Shown: positions 7,934 to 18,683, numbered from the stretch's first letter. The stretch: 58,299 bases of DNA from Sulfuricella sp. (GCA_018336195.1 JAGXQV010000138.1:1-58299); one strand, 5' to 3'. Notes: generated by a model not told the origin, from the sequence alone. A program made the numbers and translations.

Positions 7934-10342
7934 ATGAGCCAACCGTTCCATCGCTTGCGCGTCGGTAGCGCAAAATTGACAAAACTCGGCATTGCCGTGA
8001 CATTGGCGCTAGGCGCGTTCGGCGCCGGGGCTGCCGAACATCCGCTTACCAAGGTCAATTACGACGCGACCAAGAACGTCAACGTCATCGACATCGTGAT
8101 GAGCATCGACTGGGATTTCGACAGTCCCCCCGCCGGGCGTGACAAGAACTTCCTTGAGGCGATCCTCAAGCAGACCTCGCAAAGCTACTACACCATGACC
8201 GAGGGCAAGCAAATGCTGGGCAAGGTGTACGTCTACAAGAACAGCCAGTTCATGGACAACACCGACATCCAGTACCTGCAGAAGGATGGCCGTGCCAACG
8301 CCCACGTGGCCGGCATCAGCAACTGCAAGGCGTGCCGCATCCTGATGTTCGCCGGTACCGGCGAGACTGCCGATGCCCACGGCAAGACGGTTGCCCACGA
8401 ATTCGGCCATTACATCCTGGCGCTTCCCGACGAGTATCGCGAGGTGGGCGGCACGTCCACCAATCCCGGCTCCCCGCAGGATGGTGATACCCCCAAGGAC
8501 ACGATCATGCACAACCACCTGCAATTCGTGAACGTCAGCACTGCCACTGATTATGCCGATCCCGCCACGCGAAAGACCGCGCAATTCCGCACCTACGGCA
8601 AGTCGGCCTGGGAAGTGCTGGTTTCTAACCCCTCGACCGACACGACCAACATGGGGCGCACCCAGTTCGACCCCTTCAAGAACATGACCGCGCCGACTGG
8701 CGCCGACCTCAAGAAACCCACCACCGGCTGGGAATCGGCGCTCCAGGTGGTCTACATGGGCAGCGGCAGCGGCGGCGCGGCAGGAGGTGGTTTCGCCGGA
8801 GTCGGCACCGGCCCCATCAATGTGATCGTGGTCGACACCACCACCAGCAAGATCCAGCTCGACGCCCAGCTCAACGCCGCCCAGCAGGTGGTCAACGCTG
8901 CCGGCGACAACAACCGCGTCGCAGTGTTCGCCTATCCTTACTCCAGCGCCCCGGTGGTTCCGCTCACCACCCTGTCGAGCGGCACCGTGCGCAGCAGCGT
9001 CAAGGCGGCGATCGCCAAGGTCGCCCAGGACGCCACCAGCGACGACACTACCAGCGGCGACCGCCTCTTCGATTGGGCCGAAGCGGCACTTCCCGGCTAC
9101 TTCCCCGCCGGCGCGAAATCGGCGAGCGCCCAAGGCTATTACTATCGCCTCTATGCCGGCACCAACAAGGGGGTCGGCGTAAAGGACGGACGGGTGGTTT
9201 ACTACGACGGCAAAACCCTCGCCGACATCGGCCCGGTCAGCCAATTCCTGCCGCAATCCCGCAAGACCCTCTCGGATACCCTGCAAAGTGCGCTGGAGGC
9301 CATCAAGAAAGTACGCACCGATTCCGATACCCCGATGATGACGGTCTTCACCACCGATTCCCAGACCATCGCCGGCAGCGTCGTGCAGGCGTTGCAGGAT
9401 GCCAAGGTGGCGGTGAATCCGGTAGTGTTGGCCACCACCAAGGGAACCACTGCGGGCCGCAACCGCTTTACTTCCAGCACGCCTGGCGCCCTGTCGCTCT
9501 ATGACGCAGCCAAGAGCACCAAGGGGCTGTTCCAGGAAGCCAGCAAGCTCACGGATCTGACCCGCAATGCCACCAAGGCTTCCAACAGCGCCGAGGGCGA
9601 CAACTATGAAGCGGTTGCCGATTCCACCGCGGAAACCCTGGCTGCCGCGGCAAGTTCTTCGGTGACCTCGCTGATCTCGGGCAGCGATATCGACGGCGAA
9701 ATCACCTTCCAGGCCTACTGGAGCGACGAGGACGAAGGCAAGATCAGCTACAGCCTGACTACCCCGACCGGCACCGCGATCACCCCGTCTTCTCTACCCA
9801 GCGGAATCACCTACACCGCCAACGCCGGGGAAGGCACCGCCAGCTATACGGTGAGCACGACCTACAAGGGCCGTACCGGCCAATGGACGAGCACCGTAGT
9901 GGCCAGCAAGGCCACGGTGGAAGCGGTATCCCAGGAAATCGCCGTCAAGTCCACGCTTTCCGCGGTGATCGACATTTTCGGCGGCACCAAGGAAGACACC
10001 CGCGCCATGACCGCCGTGGTGGAAGTCAGCGGCCCCTTGCCGGTGAAGGGTGCCAGCGTTACCGCCGACATCTATTCGGCGGCTGACGGCAAGCTGGTGA
10101 AGGCGGGGGTGATTTTCAAGGATGACGGCGTAGCGCCCGACGTCAAGACCGGCGACGGCCGCTACACCGCCAGCATCTCCGACCTGGCGGCGGGCGATTA
10201 TGAAATCGTCGCCAAGGCGAGCGGCGACGGCACGGCGGTGTTCACCACTGCCGGCGCGACCAAGATGGGCACCAACGCGCCGCCGGTCACGGTCCCCGCC
10301 TTCCAGCGCACCGCTACCGATAACTTCAAGAAGGAACTGTAA
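7934..10342 (+). CDS. Secreted CLCA-like zincin with degenerate VWA domain, copy 2
   Basis: An 802-residue paralogue of the preceding gene, near-identical over long stretches and collinear throughout. The signal peptide ends near residue 34 (GAGAAEHP). The zincin motif at 155-167 reads HEFGHYILALPDE, so both histidines, the glutamate and the distal aspartate are kept while the glycine becomes alanine. The start of the VWA-like domain is preceded by a glycine-rich linker (GSGSGGAAGGG) that differs from copy 1. The DTTTS sequence again lacks a normal metal-binding motif, and the same LFDWAE-type insertion is present. The C-terminus NFKKEL matches copy 1. Its own promoter region and terminator make it a separate unit. 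Function is unknown; surface or periplasmic proteolysis or adhesion is an inference. Confidence 0.8.
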   Translation: MSQPFHRLRVGSAKLTKLGIAVTLALGAFGAGAAEHPLTKVNYDATKNVNVIDIVMSIDWDFDSPPAGRDKNFLEAILKQTSQSYYTMTEGKQMLGKVYVYKNSQFMDNTDIQYLQKDGRANAHVAGISNCKACRILMFAGTGETADAHGKTVAHEFGHYILALPDEYREVGGTSTNPGSPQDGDTPKDTIMHNHLQFVNVSTATDYADPATRKTAQFRTYGKSAWEVLVSNPSTDTTNMGRTQFDPFKNMTAPTGADLKKPTTGWESALQVVYMGSGSGGAAGGGFAGVGTGPINVIVVDTTTSKIQLDAQLNAAQQVVNAAGDNNRVAVFAYPYSSAPVVPLTTLSSGTVRSSVKAAIAKVAQDATSDDTTSGDRLFDWAEAALPGYFPAGAKSASAQGYYYRLYAGTNKGVGVKDGRVVYYDGKTLADIGPVSQFLPQSRKTLSDTLQSALEAIKKVRTDSDTPMMTVFTTDSQTIAGSVVQALQDAKVAVNPVVLATTKGTTAGRNRFTSSTPGALSLYDAAKSTKGLFQEASKLTDLTRNATKASNSAEGDNYEAVADSTAETLAAAASSSVTSLISGSDIDGEITFQAYWSDEDEGKISYSLTTPTGTAITPSSLPSGITYTANAGEGTASYTVSTTYKGRTGQWTSTVVASKATVEAVSQEIAVKSTLSAVIDIFGGTKEDTRAMTAVVEVSGPLPVKGASVTADIYSAADGKLVKAGVIFKDDGVAPDVKTGDGRYTASISDLAAGDYEIVAKASGDGTAVFTTAGATKMGTNAPPVTVPAFQRTATDNFKKEL

Positions 10343-10363
10343 GTCGGTATTTCAAGCAGGACA

Positions 10364-10394
10364 AAAAGGCCGGGTTCACCCCGGCCTTTTTTTT
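10364..10394 (+). terminator. Rho-independent terminator of CLCA-like copy 2
   Basis: The hairpin AAAGGCCGGG-ttca-CCCCGGCCTTT is followed by a run of eight Ts, about 20 bases after the stop. The A-run on the other side could make it bidirectional, and it could also stop transcription from the helicase gene on the minus strand. Confidence 0.9.
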
Positions 10395-10469
10395 CGCGTA
10401 TTTGGCGGCTTACGCCGGCTGAGTCGAACGCTTGGTAATTGGCTTCGCCGTCGAGCAGGTAATGAGGGC

Positions 10470-10600
10470 GTGAGAGCTGCGGCCCCTACAGGGGGGAGGC
10501 ATCCCAGTAAAGCCGCAGATTTGGAGGAGGGGGGCGGTGCTACGGTGGTCAGCTTCGGAGGCTTAGCTCGCGGGCAAGCCCCCTCCTACCGGGATTGTCC
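10470..10600. repeat. REP-like palindromic sequences
   Basis: The region between copy 2 and the helicase gene holds no gene. It contains CTCGCGGGCAAGCCCCCTCC near 10566-10585, very close to the Pseudomonas-type REP core (TCGCGGGCAAGCCCGCTCC). About 90 bases upstream is a second motif, GAGCTGCGGCCCCTACAGGG near 10471-10490. Together they could be a degenerate inverted REP pair. REP assignment is by recalled consensus; only one location is seen in this window. Confidence 0.45.
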
Positions 10601-10639
10601 CTGAACATACCCGAAAACCGCTCGAACTCATTCCCCCTC

Positions 10640-13600
10640 TCAACGTCCCCGCCCTTTTTCCGACTCCACCGGCAGCGGCGCGAGCAGGGCGGCAATGTCG
10701 GTTTCGCCGAATTTCGCCAAGCCGTCGGCGTCTTCGCTGAGGATGCCGGCGGCCAGCGCGGCTTTCTTGTCCTGGAGGGCGAGGATCTTTTCCTCGATGC
10801 TGCCGGCTACCACCAGCTTGTAGACGAACACGTTTTTCGCCTGGCCGAGGCGATGGGCGCGGTCGGTGGCTTGGTTTTCCACCGCCGGGTTCCACCACGG
10901 GTCGTAGTGGATGACGGTGTCGGCGGCGGTGAGGTTGAGCCCGACGCCGCCGGCCTTGAGGCTGATCAGAAAAATCGGCACTTCGCCGTCCTGGAAGCGC
11001 CGCACCACGCTTTCGCGGTCCTGGGTGTCGCCGGTCAGCAGCACGTAGTCGAGCTTGGCGCGCACCAGTTCCGGCTCGATCAGGGCGAGCATGGAGGTGA
11101 ACTGGGAAAACACCAGCACCCGCCGCCCCTCTTCCACCAGTTCGGGAAGCATTTCCATGAGCAGGTCGAGCTTGGCGCGTTCCTTGACCTTCTGTACTCC
11201 GGCGCTTTTCAGCAGGCGCGGATCGCAACACACTTGGCGCAGCTTGAGCAGCGCGTCGAGGATCACGATCTGGCTGCGGGCAAAGCCTTTGTTGACGATT
11301 TCGTCGCGCACCCGTTTGTCCATGGCGCTGCGCACCGTTTCGTAGAGGTCGCGCTGGGCGCCTTGAAGTTCGACGGTGCGCACGATGATGGTCTTGGGCG
11401 GCAATTCTTTCGCCACGTCCTCCTTGCGGCGCCGCAGGATGAAGGGCTTGACGCGACTGGCCAGCAAGTCGCGGCGCAAGCGGTCGCCGTTTTTCTCGAT
11501 GGGAGTGCGCCACATCCGGGTGAAGCCTTTGGCGTCGCCGAGAAAGCTCGGCAAGAGGAAATCGAATTGCGCCCACAGCTCCCCGAGGTGGTTTTCCAGC
11601 GGCGTCCCGGTAAGGCACAGGCGATGCCGGGTGGTGAGCTTGCGCACCACCTGGGCGGCCTGGCTGGCGGCATTCTTGACGGTTTGGGCCTCGTCGAGGA
11701 TCAGCAGATGATAGGGCTGGGCGGCCAGTGCTTCCTCGTCGCGCCACAGCAGGGGATAAGTGGTGAGCACCACGTCGTGCTCGGCGATCAGCGGGAAGCG
11801 TTCGGCACGGTCCTTGCCGTGCAGCGACAGCACCCGGAGCGCCGGGGCGAAGCGCTCGGCCTCGCGTTTCCAGTTGAAGATCAACGAAGTCGGCAGCACC
11901 ACCAGGGCGGGACGGTCGAGGCGGCCGGCTTCCTTTTCGAGGAGCAGGTGCGCCAGGGTCTGGGCGGTTTTGCCCAATCCCATGTCGTCGGCGAGAATCC
12001 CCGCCAATTGCTGTTCGCGGAGAAATTGCAGCCACGCCAACCCCTCCAGTTGGTAGGGACGCAACTGCATACCCAGCCCGGCCGGCGGGGCGGCGGGACG
12101 GATTCCGGCGGCGTGGCGCAGCCGTTCCGCCATGCCGCGCACCGCCTCGCCGCCACGCACGCTCCACGAGGGGGAGGCGGCGATTTCCGCGAGGCGCGGC
12201 GCATCCAGGCGGGACAGGCGCAGCGGCCCGGCCAGACGGCCGTCGAACAGGTCGATGAGGGTGCGGGCGATGGGTTTCAGACGTTCCGCGTAAACCCGCA
12301 CCCGGGTGCCGTCGGGCAACGTCAGGATCACCGCGGCGCGGTCGTCGAGCCGGTTCAGCAGGGCGGCGTCCAGCCAGCGCGGATCGCTGCGGAACAGGTC
12401 GTGGAGCAGCGGCGCCAGGGGCATGCGCCGACCTTCCACGACGATGCCCATGTCGAGGCTGAACCAGCCGTTTTCGTTCTCCTCGATATCGGCTTCCCAG
12501 GCGGCGACGTCGACGTGCTGGTGGCGGAAATCGCCGGGAACCTCCACCTCCCAGCCTGCGGCGCGCAATGCCGGCACCCCGTCCTCCATGAATTCCATCC
12601 AGGCATCTTCGTCCTCCAGCCCGTACAGCGGATGGGGCGCCCCGCGCCGCGAATTGAGGACATGTCCGGGGGTCTTGAGGAGGCCGTAATCTTCCAGCGA
12701 CTTGATCCATTGCCGCTCGCCGGCCTCCTGGCGTTTGATGCGCACCGTCTCGCCGTCGGCGAGGGTGAAGAATTCCCCCTTGTCGTCCGCCGCCACCGTC
12801 AGTTCGCCGTAGCGGAAACGCGGTTGGGCGCAATCGTAAGCCTTGGTGGAATAATCGTAGCCGCGAAATTGGCTCAGCCCGCTCACGGCCAGGGTCAGGA
12901 GTTCCAGAATTGGAAGCGGCTCTTCCTCGATGACCCGCAATTCCGCGAGTTCGGCGGGCAACGGCAAGTCCGGCGCCAATTCGTGCAAGGCACCCACCAC
13001 CACCGGCACATCCACTGCCTTGAGCGGCGGCAGCGCCAGCAGATGCCCGACCTGCGCGGCCGGATAAGGGGTCGACAAGCGCCCCAGCAGGCCGCTGCGA
13101 TCCACGTACCACAATTCGTCGAGAATCAGCATGATTTCCGCCGCGGGTTCGGCGACCAAATGCGGCGTCATGCCTCCCAATTCGTTTTCCCGCCACGCCA
13201 GCGTGGCAGTCCGCGCCTCGCCTTCCCGCACGGGCTGCGCCAGACGCACGAAATCACGCCACGCGGCATTCGGCGCAAGATAGAAGAAGCGACCGCTGGC
13301 CTGGAGTTTCGCCAGGGTTTCCGCGCTATTTTCCATGGGCAGGGGGATCGCATCGTGATACAGCACTTGGCCTTTCTTCGCCAAGCGCAGCAGGCGCAGG
13401 ATGACCAGATCGTCCTCGTCGACGAAGCGCGGCGGCTGGACCAGAGCCTGTTCCATGTTGGTCCACACCTTGCAGGACGCCGGCAGCTTGTCGCTTTCGG
13501 CACGGCCCTTCAACATGTAGATCCGGTATTGTTCGACCGGCGAGCGGCGGCCCAGCAGGTAATACAGGCAATCCGGCGAACTTGCGGTTTTGGCGGTCTT

Positions 13601-13966
13601 TTTCCCTGTGGTTGGCACGGCAACCTTGCGGAACAGTTCCAGCCAGTTCAACACCTCGGGATTGACCTGGAGAGGCGCCTCCCGGTCCGCCAGGACTTTC
13701 AAGAGGGACGCCGCAACATGCTTGCAGTTGCGCCCGACCGGGCAGGTGCAATGAGCGTCGATAAAGTATTCCCCGGTGGATTCGAGGTGGAAGGCAATCT
13801 CGACGTGATAGGGGAAACGCGCCGTTCCCTGCACCGTCGCCTCGATCCACTCCGGCCCAACCAGCGGGGTAGGAACCCTGTCCAGATAAGCCTCGCCCTT
13901 GAGTACTTCGCGCTGGCCCAGCCAGGCGATCAGGTCGGCGCGGGTATAGGTTTGGGTGGGGTTCAT
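10640..13966 (-). CDS. SWIM zinc-finger SNF2-family DEAD/DEAH helicase-like ATPase
   Basis: An 1108-residue ATP-dependent DNA translocase of the Swi2/Snf2 (bacterial HepA/RapA-like) class. The SWIM finger CTCPVGRNCKH has cysteines 73, 75 and 81 and histidine 83. The C-terminal half holds helicase motif I (DDMGLGKTAQT, about residue 658), motif II (DEAQ, about 756), motif III (LTGTPLENHLGELW) and motif VI (DRAHRLGQ, about 1035). All key residues are present, so it should be an active ATPase. The target is unknown; relatives remodel protein-DNA complexes or RNA polymerase. It lies three bases after the SEC-C gene and is probably cotranscribed with it. Confidence 0.92.
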   Translation of the reverse strand: MNPTQTYTRADLIAWLGQREVLKGEAYLDRVPTPLVGPEWIEATVQGTARFPYHVEIAFHLESTGEYFIDAHCTCPVGRNCKHVAASLLKVLADREAPLQVNPEVLNWLELFRKVAVPTTGKKTAKTASSPDCLYYLLGRRSPVEQYRIYMLKGRAESDKLPASCKVWTNMEQALVQPPRFVDEDDLVILRLLRLAKKGQVLYHDAIPLPMENSAETLAKLQASGRFFYLAPNAAWRDFVRLAQPVREGEARTATLAWRENELGGMTPHLVAEPAAEIMLILDELWYVDRSGLLGRLSTPYPAAQVGHLLALPPLKAVDVPVVVGALHELAPDLPLPAELAELRVIEEEPLPILELLTLAVSGLSQFRGYDYSTKAYDCAQPRFRYGELTVAADDKGEFFTLADGETVRIKRQEAGERQWIKSLEDYGLLKTPGHVLNSRRGAPHPLYGLEDEDAWMEFMEDGVPALRAAGWEVEVPGDFRHQHVDVAAWEADIEENENGWFSLDMGIVVEGRRMPLAPLLHDLFRSDPRWLDAALLNRLDDRAAVILTLPDGTRVRVYAERLKPIARTLIDLFDGRLAGPLRLSRLDAPRLAEIAASPSWSVRGGEAVRGMAERLRHAAGIRPAAPPAGLGMQLRPYQLEGLAWLQFLREQQLAGILADDMGLGKTAQTLAHLLLEKEAGRLDRPALVVLPTSLIFNWKREAERFAPALRVLSLHGKDRAERFPLIAEHDVVLTTYPLLWRDEEALAAQPYHLLILDEAQTVKNAASQAAQVVRKLTTRHRLCLTGTPLENHLGELWAQFDFLLPSFLGDAKGFTRMWRTPIEKNGDRLRRDLLASRVKPFILRRRKEDVAKELPPKTIIVRTVELQGAQRDLYETVRSAMDKRVRDEIVNKGFARSQIVILDALLKLRQVCCDPRLLKSAGVQKVKERAKLDLLMEMLPELVEEGRRVLVFSQFTSMLALIEPELVRAKLDYVLLTGDTQDRESVVRRFQDGEVPIFLISLKAGGVGLNLTAADTVIHYDPWWNPAVENQATDRAHRLGQAKNVFVYKLVVAGSIEEKILALQDKKAALAAGILSEDADGLAKFGETDIAALLAPLPVESEKGRGR

Positions 13967-13969
13967 GGG

Positions 13970-15766
13970 TTAGTGTTTCACCTTGGCGTATTGGCGCGCC
14001 CAGTCGAGCGCCCCGGTTTTTTCCCACTGCCAGCGGCGGGCCTCGCGATACAGCCACGCTTCGTAATCGCCGCCGACCTTGACCCCGTATTGATCTTCCC
14101 TGGGCTGGCGGGGTTTCTCCGCGACCAGCATCTTGAGCACCTTGGGATGATTCTTGACGGCATCCGCCAATGCGCTCAACGCCTCGCCCTTGCGATCCAA
14201 ACCAAAAAGCGCCAGCGCACGGTCGAAGCTGAGGGTGGCGAAATCGTCGGGGTAGCGGGTATGCAACTCGGCGGCTTCGGCGTAACGTCCGGTGGCGAGG
14301 AACAAGCCGCTGAGGTTGTTGCGGATCGCGTGGTTGTCGCCGGGGTTGAGGCGCAACAGTTCCGCGCCGGCGGCGATGCATTCCTCGTCGTTGCGCTGCC
14401 GGGCCAGCCACTGGAGCCGCTCGATCAGCAGGTGCAGAACATGGCGGTTGTCCTGCCAGCCCCATTCGAAGCGTTGCGGTTGGCCCGGCGTTGCCGCCCA
14501 GACACCGGTGAACACCGCATGAACGCGCTTCAGCAACACCCCCAGCAGGTTCTCGTCGAGCCACTCCAGCGGCAGGCCCGATTCCAGCACGTCGTCAACC
14601 AAGCCGGCCAGCACGTCCATACTGTCCCAGGCCTTGGGATGTTTGGCGAGCCAACGCAGATCGTCGGCGAGGTCGCCATCCAGATTCAGCCACTCCTCCA
14701 GCCATTTGGCGCGTTCTTCCGGCCAGATCGCGCTCCCGTCGTCGAGCACTTTCAGCTTGGGGAAATGGCTCGGCGGTGGCAGGTCGCGCAATGTCGCCGC
14801 GAGTTCCATGAAATCCGGCGCGACATCGGCGACGAAGCCGTTGCTCAGGTTTGCCGGGTTTTCCATGGTGGCGCGCAGCACCTCGGCAATGTCCGCCCAC
14901 TCCGCCGCATCGGGGCGCTTTTGCAAGCGCAGCAGCCAGAAGCGAGCGCGCTCGCGCATCATTTCCGGGTTACCCTCGGCGTTCAGAAGCGTCAGCTCCA
15001 ACAGCGCGTGACTTGGATCGTCGGGGTTCTCGCGTAGCGCCGCGTGAAAGGATTGCCACGCCCCGGCGTGGTCGCCTTCGTCGAACCGCACCGCGCACTG
15101 GCGTTGCAAGGCCGTCGCACGCAGATGGCGGTCGGCGGCGGACAGGCACAACTCCAGCAACTGCTTGCGTTTACGCGGCTTGCCGAGTTCCAGATAGGCA
15201 TTCATCAGCACGTCGAAGGCGCCGGAATGGCGCGCGTCCAGCGTCTCCGGCGCGGCGAAGAAGGGCTCCAGCAGGGCCAATGTGAGTTCCCCCTTGCCGT
15301 TACGCAGCCACATTTCGCCGATGCCGGCCAGCAACTCGGGCGCGAAGCGCTTGCGGGGAAAATCGGCCAGCGCCTTCTTCGGCAGGAATTCCAGAACGAT
15401 TTGCAGCATCCCATCGGTTTCCAGCGGCATGGCAGGGATGCCGTAGGTCGCGCAGCATTGCTTGAATTTCTTCCCCGAACCGCACGGGCAGGGGTCGTTG
15501 CGCCCCGGATCGGGCAGGCGGAGCGGCTGGAAATCGTGGGCGGGATGCGGCAGATGGTTCCAGATGGTGCGCCCCAGCATCATCGCGATGGCGGTGCGTT
15601 CCTGCGCCGAAACGCCCTGCGCGCCCATCGCCTCGATGAAAAGGTCGACCCCGTATAAATGCATTCCATCAAGGAAAGGCTGGGCAGCCGGGCTTTTCAG
15701 GGCAATGAAAACCGCGTGGCGGAGCGCTTCTTCGAGAGAAGCGACGGTGGCGTCGGGGTGGGTCAT
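13970..15766 (-). CDS. SEC-C metal-binding domain protein
   Basis: A 598-residue cytoplasmic protein. A SEC-C zinc-binding motif sits at about residues 88-105 (GRNDPCPCGSGKKFKQCC; cysteines 93, 95, 104 and 105), of the kind found at the SecA C-terminus and in YecA-like proteins. The rest is leucine- and alanine-rich helical sequence with tetratricopeptide-like pairs (for example LRLNPGDNHAIRNNLSGLFL near residue 477), so it is probably a helical-repeat scaffold. The gene is immediately upstream of the SNF2 gene with a three-base gap, which suggests a functional partnership. No enzymatic motif is visible and the function is unknown. Confidence 0.85.
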   Translation of the reverse strand: MTHPDATVASLEEALRHAVFIALKSPAAQPFLDGMHLYGVDLFIEAMGAQGVSAQERTAIAMMLGRTIWNHLPHPAHDFQPLRLPDPGRNDPCPCGSGKKFKQCCATYGIPAMPLETDGMLQIVLEFLPKKALADFPRKRFAPELLAGIGEMWLRNGKGELTLALLEPFFAAPETLDARHSGAFDVLMNAYLELGKPRKRKQLLELCLSAADRHLRATALQRQCAVRFDEGDHAGAWQSFHAALRENPDDPSHALLELTLLNAEGNPEMMRERARFWLLRLQKRPDAAEWADIAEVLRATMENPANLSNGFVADVAPDFMELAATLRDLPPPSHFPKLKVLDDGSAIWPEERAKWLEEWLNLDGDLADDLRWLAKHPKAWDSMDVLAGLVDDVLESGLPLEWLDENLLGVLLKRVHAVFTGVWAATPGQPQRFEWGWQDNRHVLHLLIERLQWLARQRNDEECIAAGAELLRLNPGDNHAIRNNLSGLFLATGRYAEAAELHTRYPDDFATLSFDRALALFGLDRKGEALSALADAVKNHPKVLKMLVAEKPRQPREDQYGVKVGGDYEAWLYREARRWQWEKTGALDWARQYAKVKH

Positions 15767-15889
15767 GATGGCGGGCGGAAAGCGGAAAACCCATCATTAT
15801 CCCCGAAGCGGGGGTATTGGGAAACAGCCTTTCGCAGCAAGGCCGGATATCCATGGGATTCCGCCGGCCAGGCCGAGAAACTCGCCCTC

Positions 15890-16143
15890 TCAGCCCAGCG
15901 TCAGCACCTTGGTCGATTCCTCGCCGAACTGACTGACCACGCGCACCGCGATTTTTTTCCGGACTTGTAAGGAATCGCGTGAGAACGAAAGCCGTAGTGG
16001 CGGTCGAAAGCTTCGTCGTCGATCTCGATTTTCAGGATGTTTTCTACTTTGCGTTTGGTCGAGGTTTTGGCCAATATCCAGCAATCGATGTCGGCCAGGG
16101 TATCGAGTGCTTCGCGTTGGTAGCGTTTCAGTTACAGAGCCAT
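15890..16143 (-). pseudogene. Remnant of a restriction-type helicase (Res-like) gene, internally deleted
   Basis: Reading down the minus strand from an ATG at 16143 gives MAL, a stop, then [12 protein letters not shown], which resembles the N-terminus of type III restriction helicases. This passes straight into [20 protein letters not shown] and [15 protein letters not shown]. After a shift at a run of As (about 15953) it ends [18 protein letters not shown], which resembles C-termini of restriction-modification helicase or methylase proteins. Apparent start and end sequences are thus joined with the middle missing, plus one nonsense codon and one frameshift. The family assignment is from recalled sequence tails, not a search. 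Confidence 0.5.
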
Positions 16144-16144
16144 G

Positions 16145-16402
16145 TCAGCTCGGTTCCAGCAGTTTTTCGCTATCGGCCAGCATGGCCGACAGCCGCCTCA
16201 CCGAAGCCTCGTCGCCCATGGCCTCGGCGGCGGCCATCTGGGCGCCCAGGCAGGCGCGCCATTCCGTGATATGGAACTCCTCGCGCTCCAGAAGCGGCGC
16301 CAGCATTTGCAAGGCCGCCTCGGGCGTGCGCCCGCTCTCGATGAGGCGGCGGATAGCCTCGATCTGGGCTGGCTGCGGTCTGGCAGGAGTTTTCTTCTTC
16401 AT
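16145..16402 (-). CDS. Small protein within a decayed restriction-modification operon
   Basis: An intact 85-codon frame encoding a charged, alanine- and leucine-rich helical protein that begins MKKKTPARPQPAQIEAIRRL. GAAGG lies about ten bases upstream of the ATG. It sits precisely between the methylase-like and helicase-like remnants, one base before the latter and 24 bases after the former, so it was probably the middle gene of that operon. Nothing about its function can be read from the sequence. It may survive only because it is short. Confidence 0.5.
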   Translation of the reverse strand: MKKKTPARPQPAQIEAIRRLIESGRTPEAALQMLAPLLEREEFHITEWRACLGAQMAAAEAMGDEASVRRLSAMLADSEKLLEPS

Positions 16403-16426
16403 GGCGGTAGCCTTCGGAAAAGTGCC

Positions 16427-16616
16427 TCAACGGGCGCGAATGCCACAGGGAATTTGCTTGAACTTGATCCGGCTCGCCGCCAGACGCGCTGCCGACAAAC
16501 GGCACGTCTCGCCGTAAATCACCTTCGGCCCGTCGTGGGGCGACGGTCGCCGAGGATGCCGTTGCACAACAGGTAACAAGCGTGTTGTTTATTGAACCAG
16601 TCGAGGGGGCATCGTG
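16427..16616 (-). pseudogene. C-terminal fragment of a DNA methyltransferase-like gene
   Basis: On the minus strand CPLDWFNKQHACYLLCNGIL continues to GDRRP. After one frame change it reads SPHDGPKVIYGETCRLSAAR and FKQIPCGIRAR followed by a stop at 16427. These resemble the final residues of long site-specific DNA methyltransferases found with helicase-type restriction partners. The 5' part is gone: the remnant stops at the thiC end. The family link is recalled and not searched. Confidence 0.45.
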
Positions 16617-16618
16617 GC

Positions 16619-18499
<1,881 letters not shown>

Positions 18500-18530
18500 C
18501 TAAAGGAATAACAGCGTAAGGAGCACTCGT

Positions 18531-18600
18531 GCTTCCCTACGGCGGCATGACCCGCGTCAGGTTCGAAGGGTTTATCTCACTCCATGGCGGAGACCCCTAG
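18531..18600 (-). promoter_or_regulatory. TPP (THI-box) riboswitch controlling thiC
   Basis: The leader of thiC on the minus strand contains the conserved TPP aptamer parts in order: GGGGTC at the 5' end, GAGTGAGATAAACCCTTCGA, then ACCTGACGCGGGTCATGCC and CGTAGGGAA. It ends about 40 bases before the thiC ATG, and a ribosome-binding region (TTTAGGAGCC) follows. Sequestration of that site is the likely switch, since no T-rich terminator is seen. Confidence 0.95.
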
Positions 18601-18683
18601 CAATGGGTGTGAAAGTAAAGGAATTATGGAATAATTGCAAGGCTAAACGTCAAGGTCGAATATCAAGTCAGGGGAGCAGATTT

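Noticed and set aside
7400..10342. A PEP-CTERM, LPXTG or type IX sorting signal at the ends of the CLCA-like proteins
   Set aside because: Both end in FKKEL without a hydrophobic helix and basic tail or any sorting motif.
10595..15037. A 1480-codon open frame on the plus strand
   Set aside because: It lies antisense to the SNF2 and SEC-C genes, both of which have clear family motifs; its own translation is a low-complexity shadow without domains.
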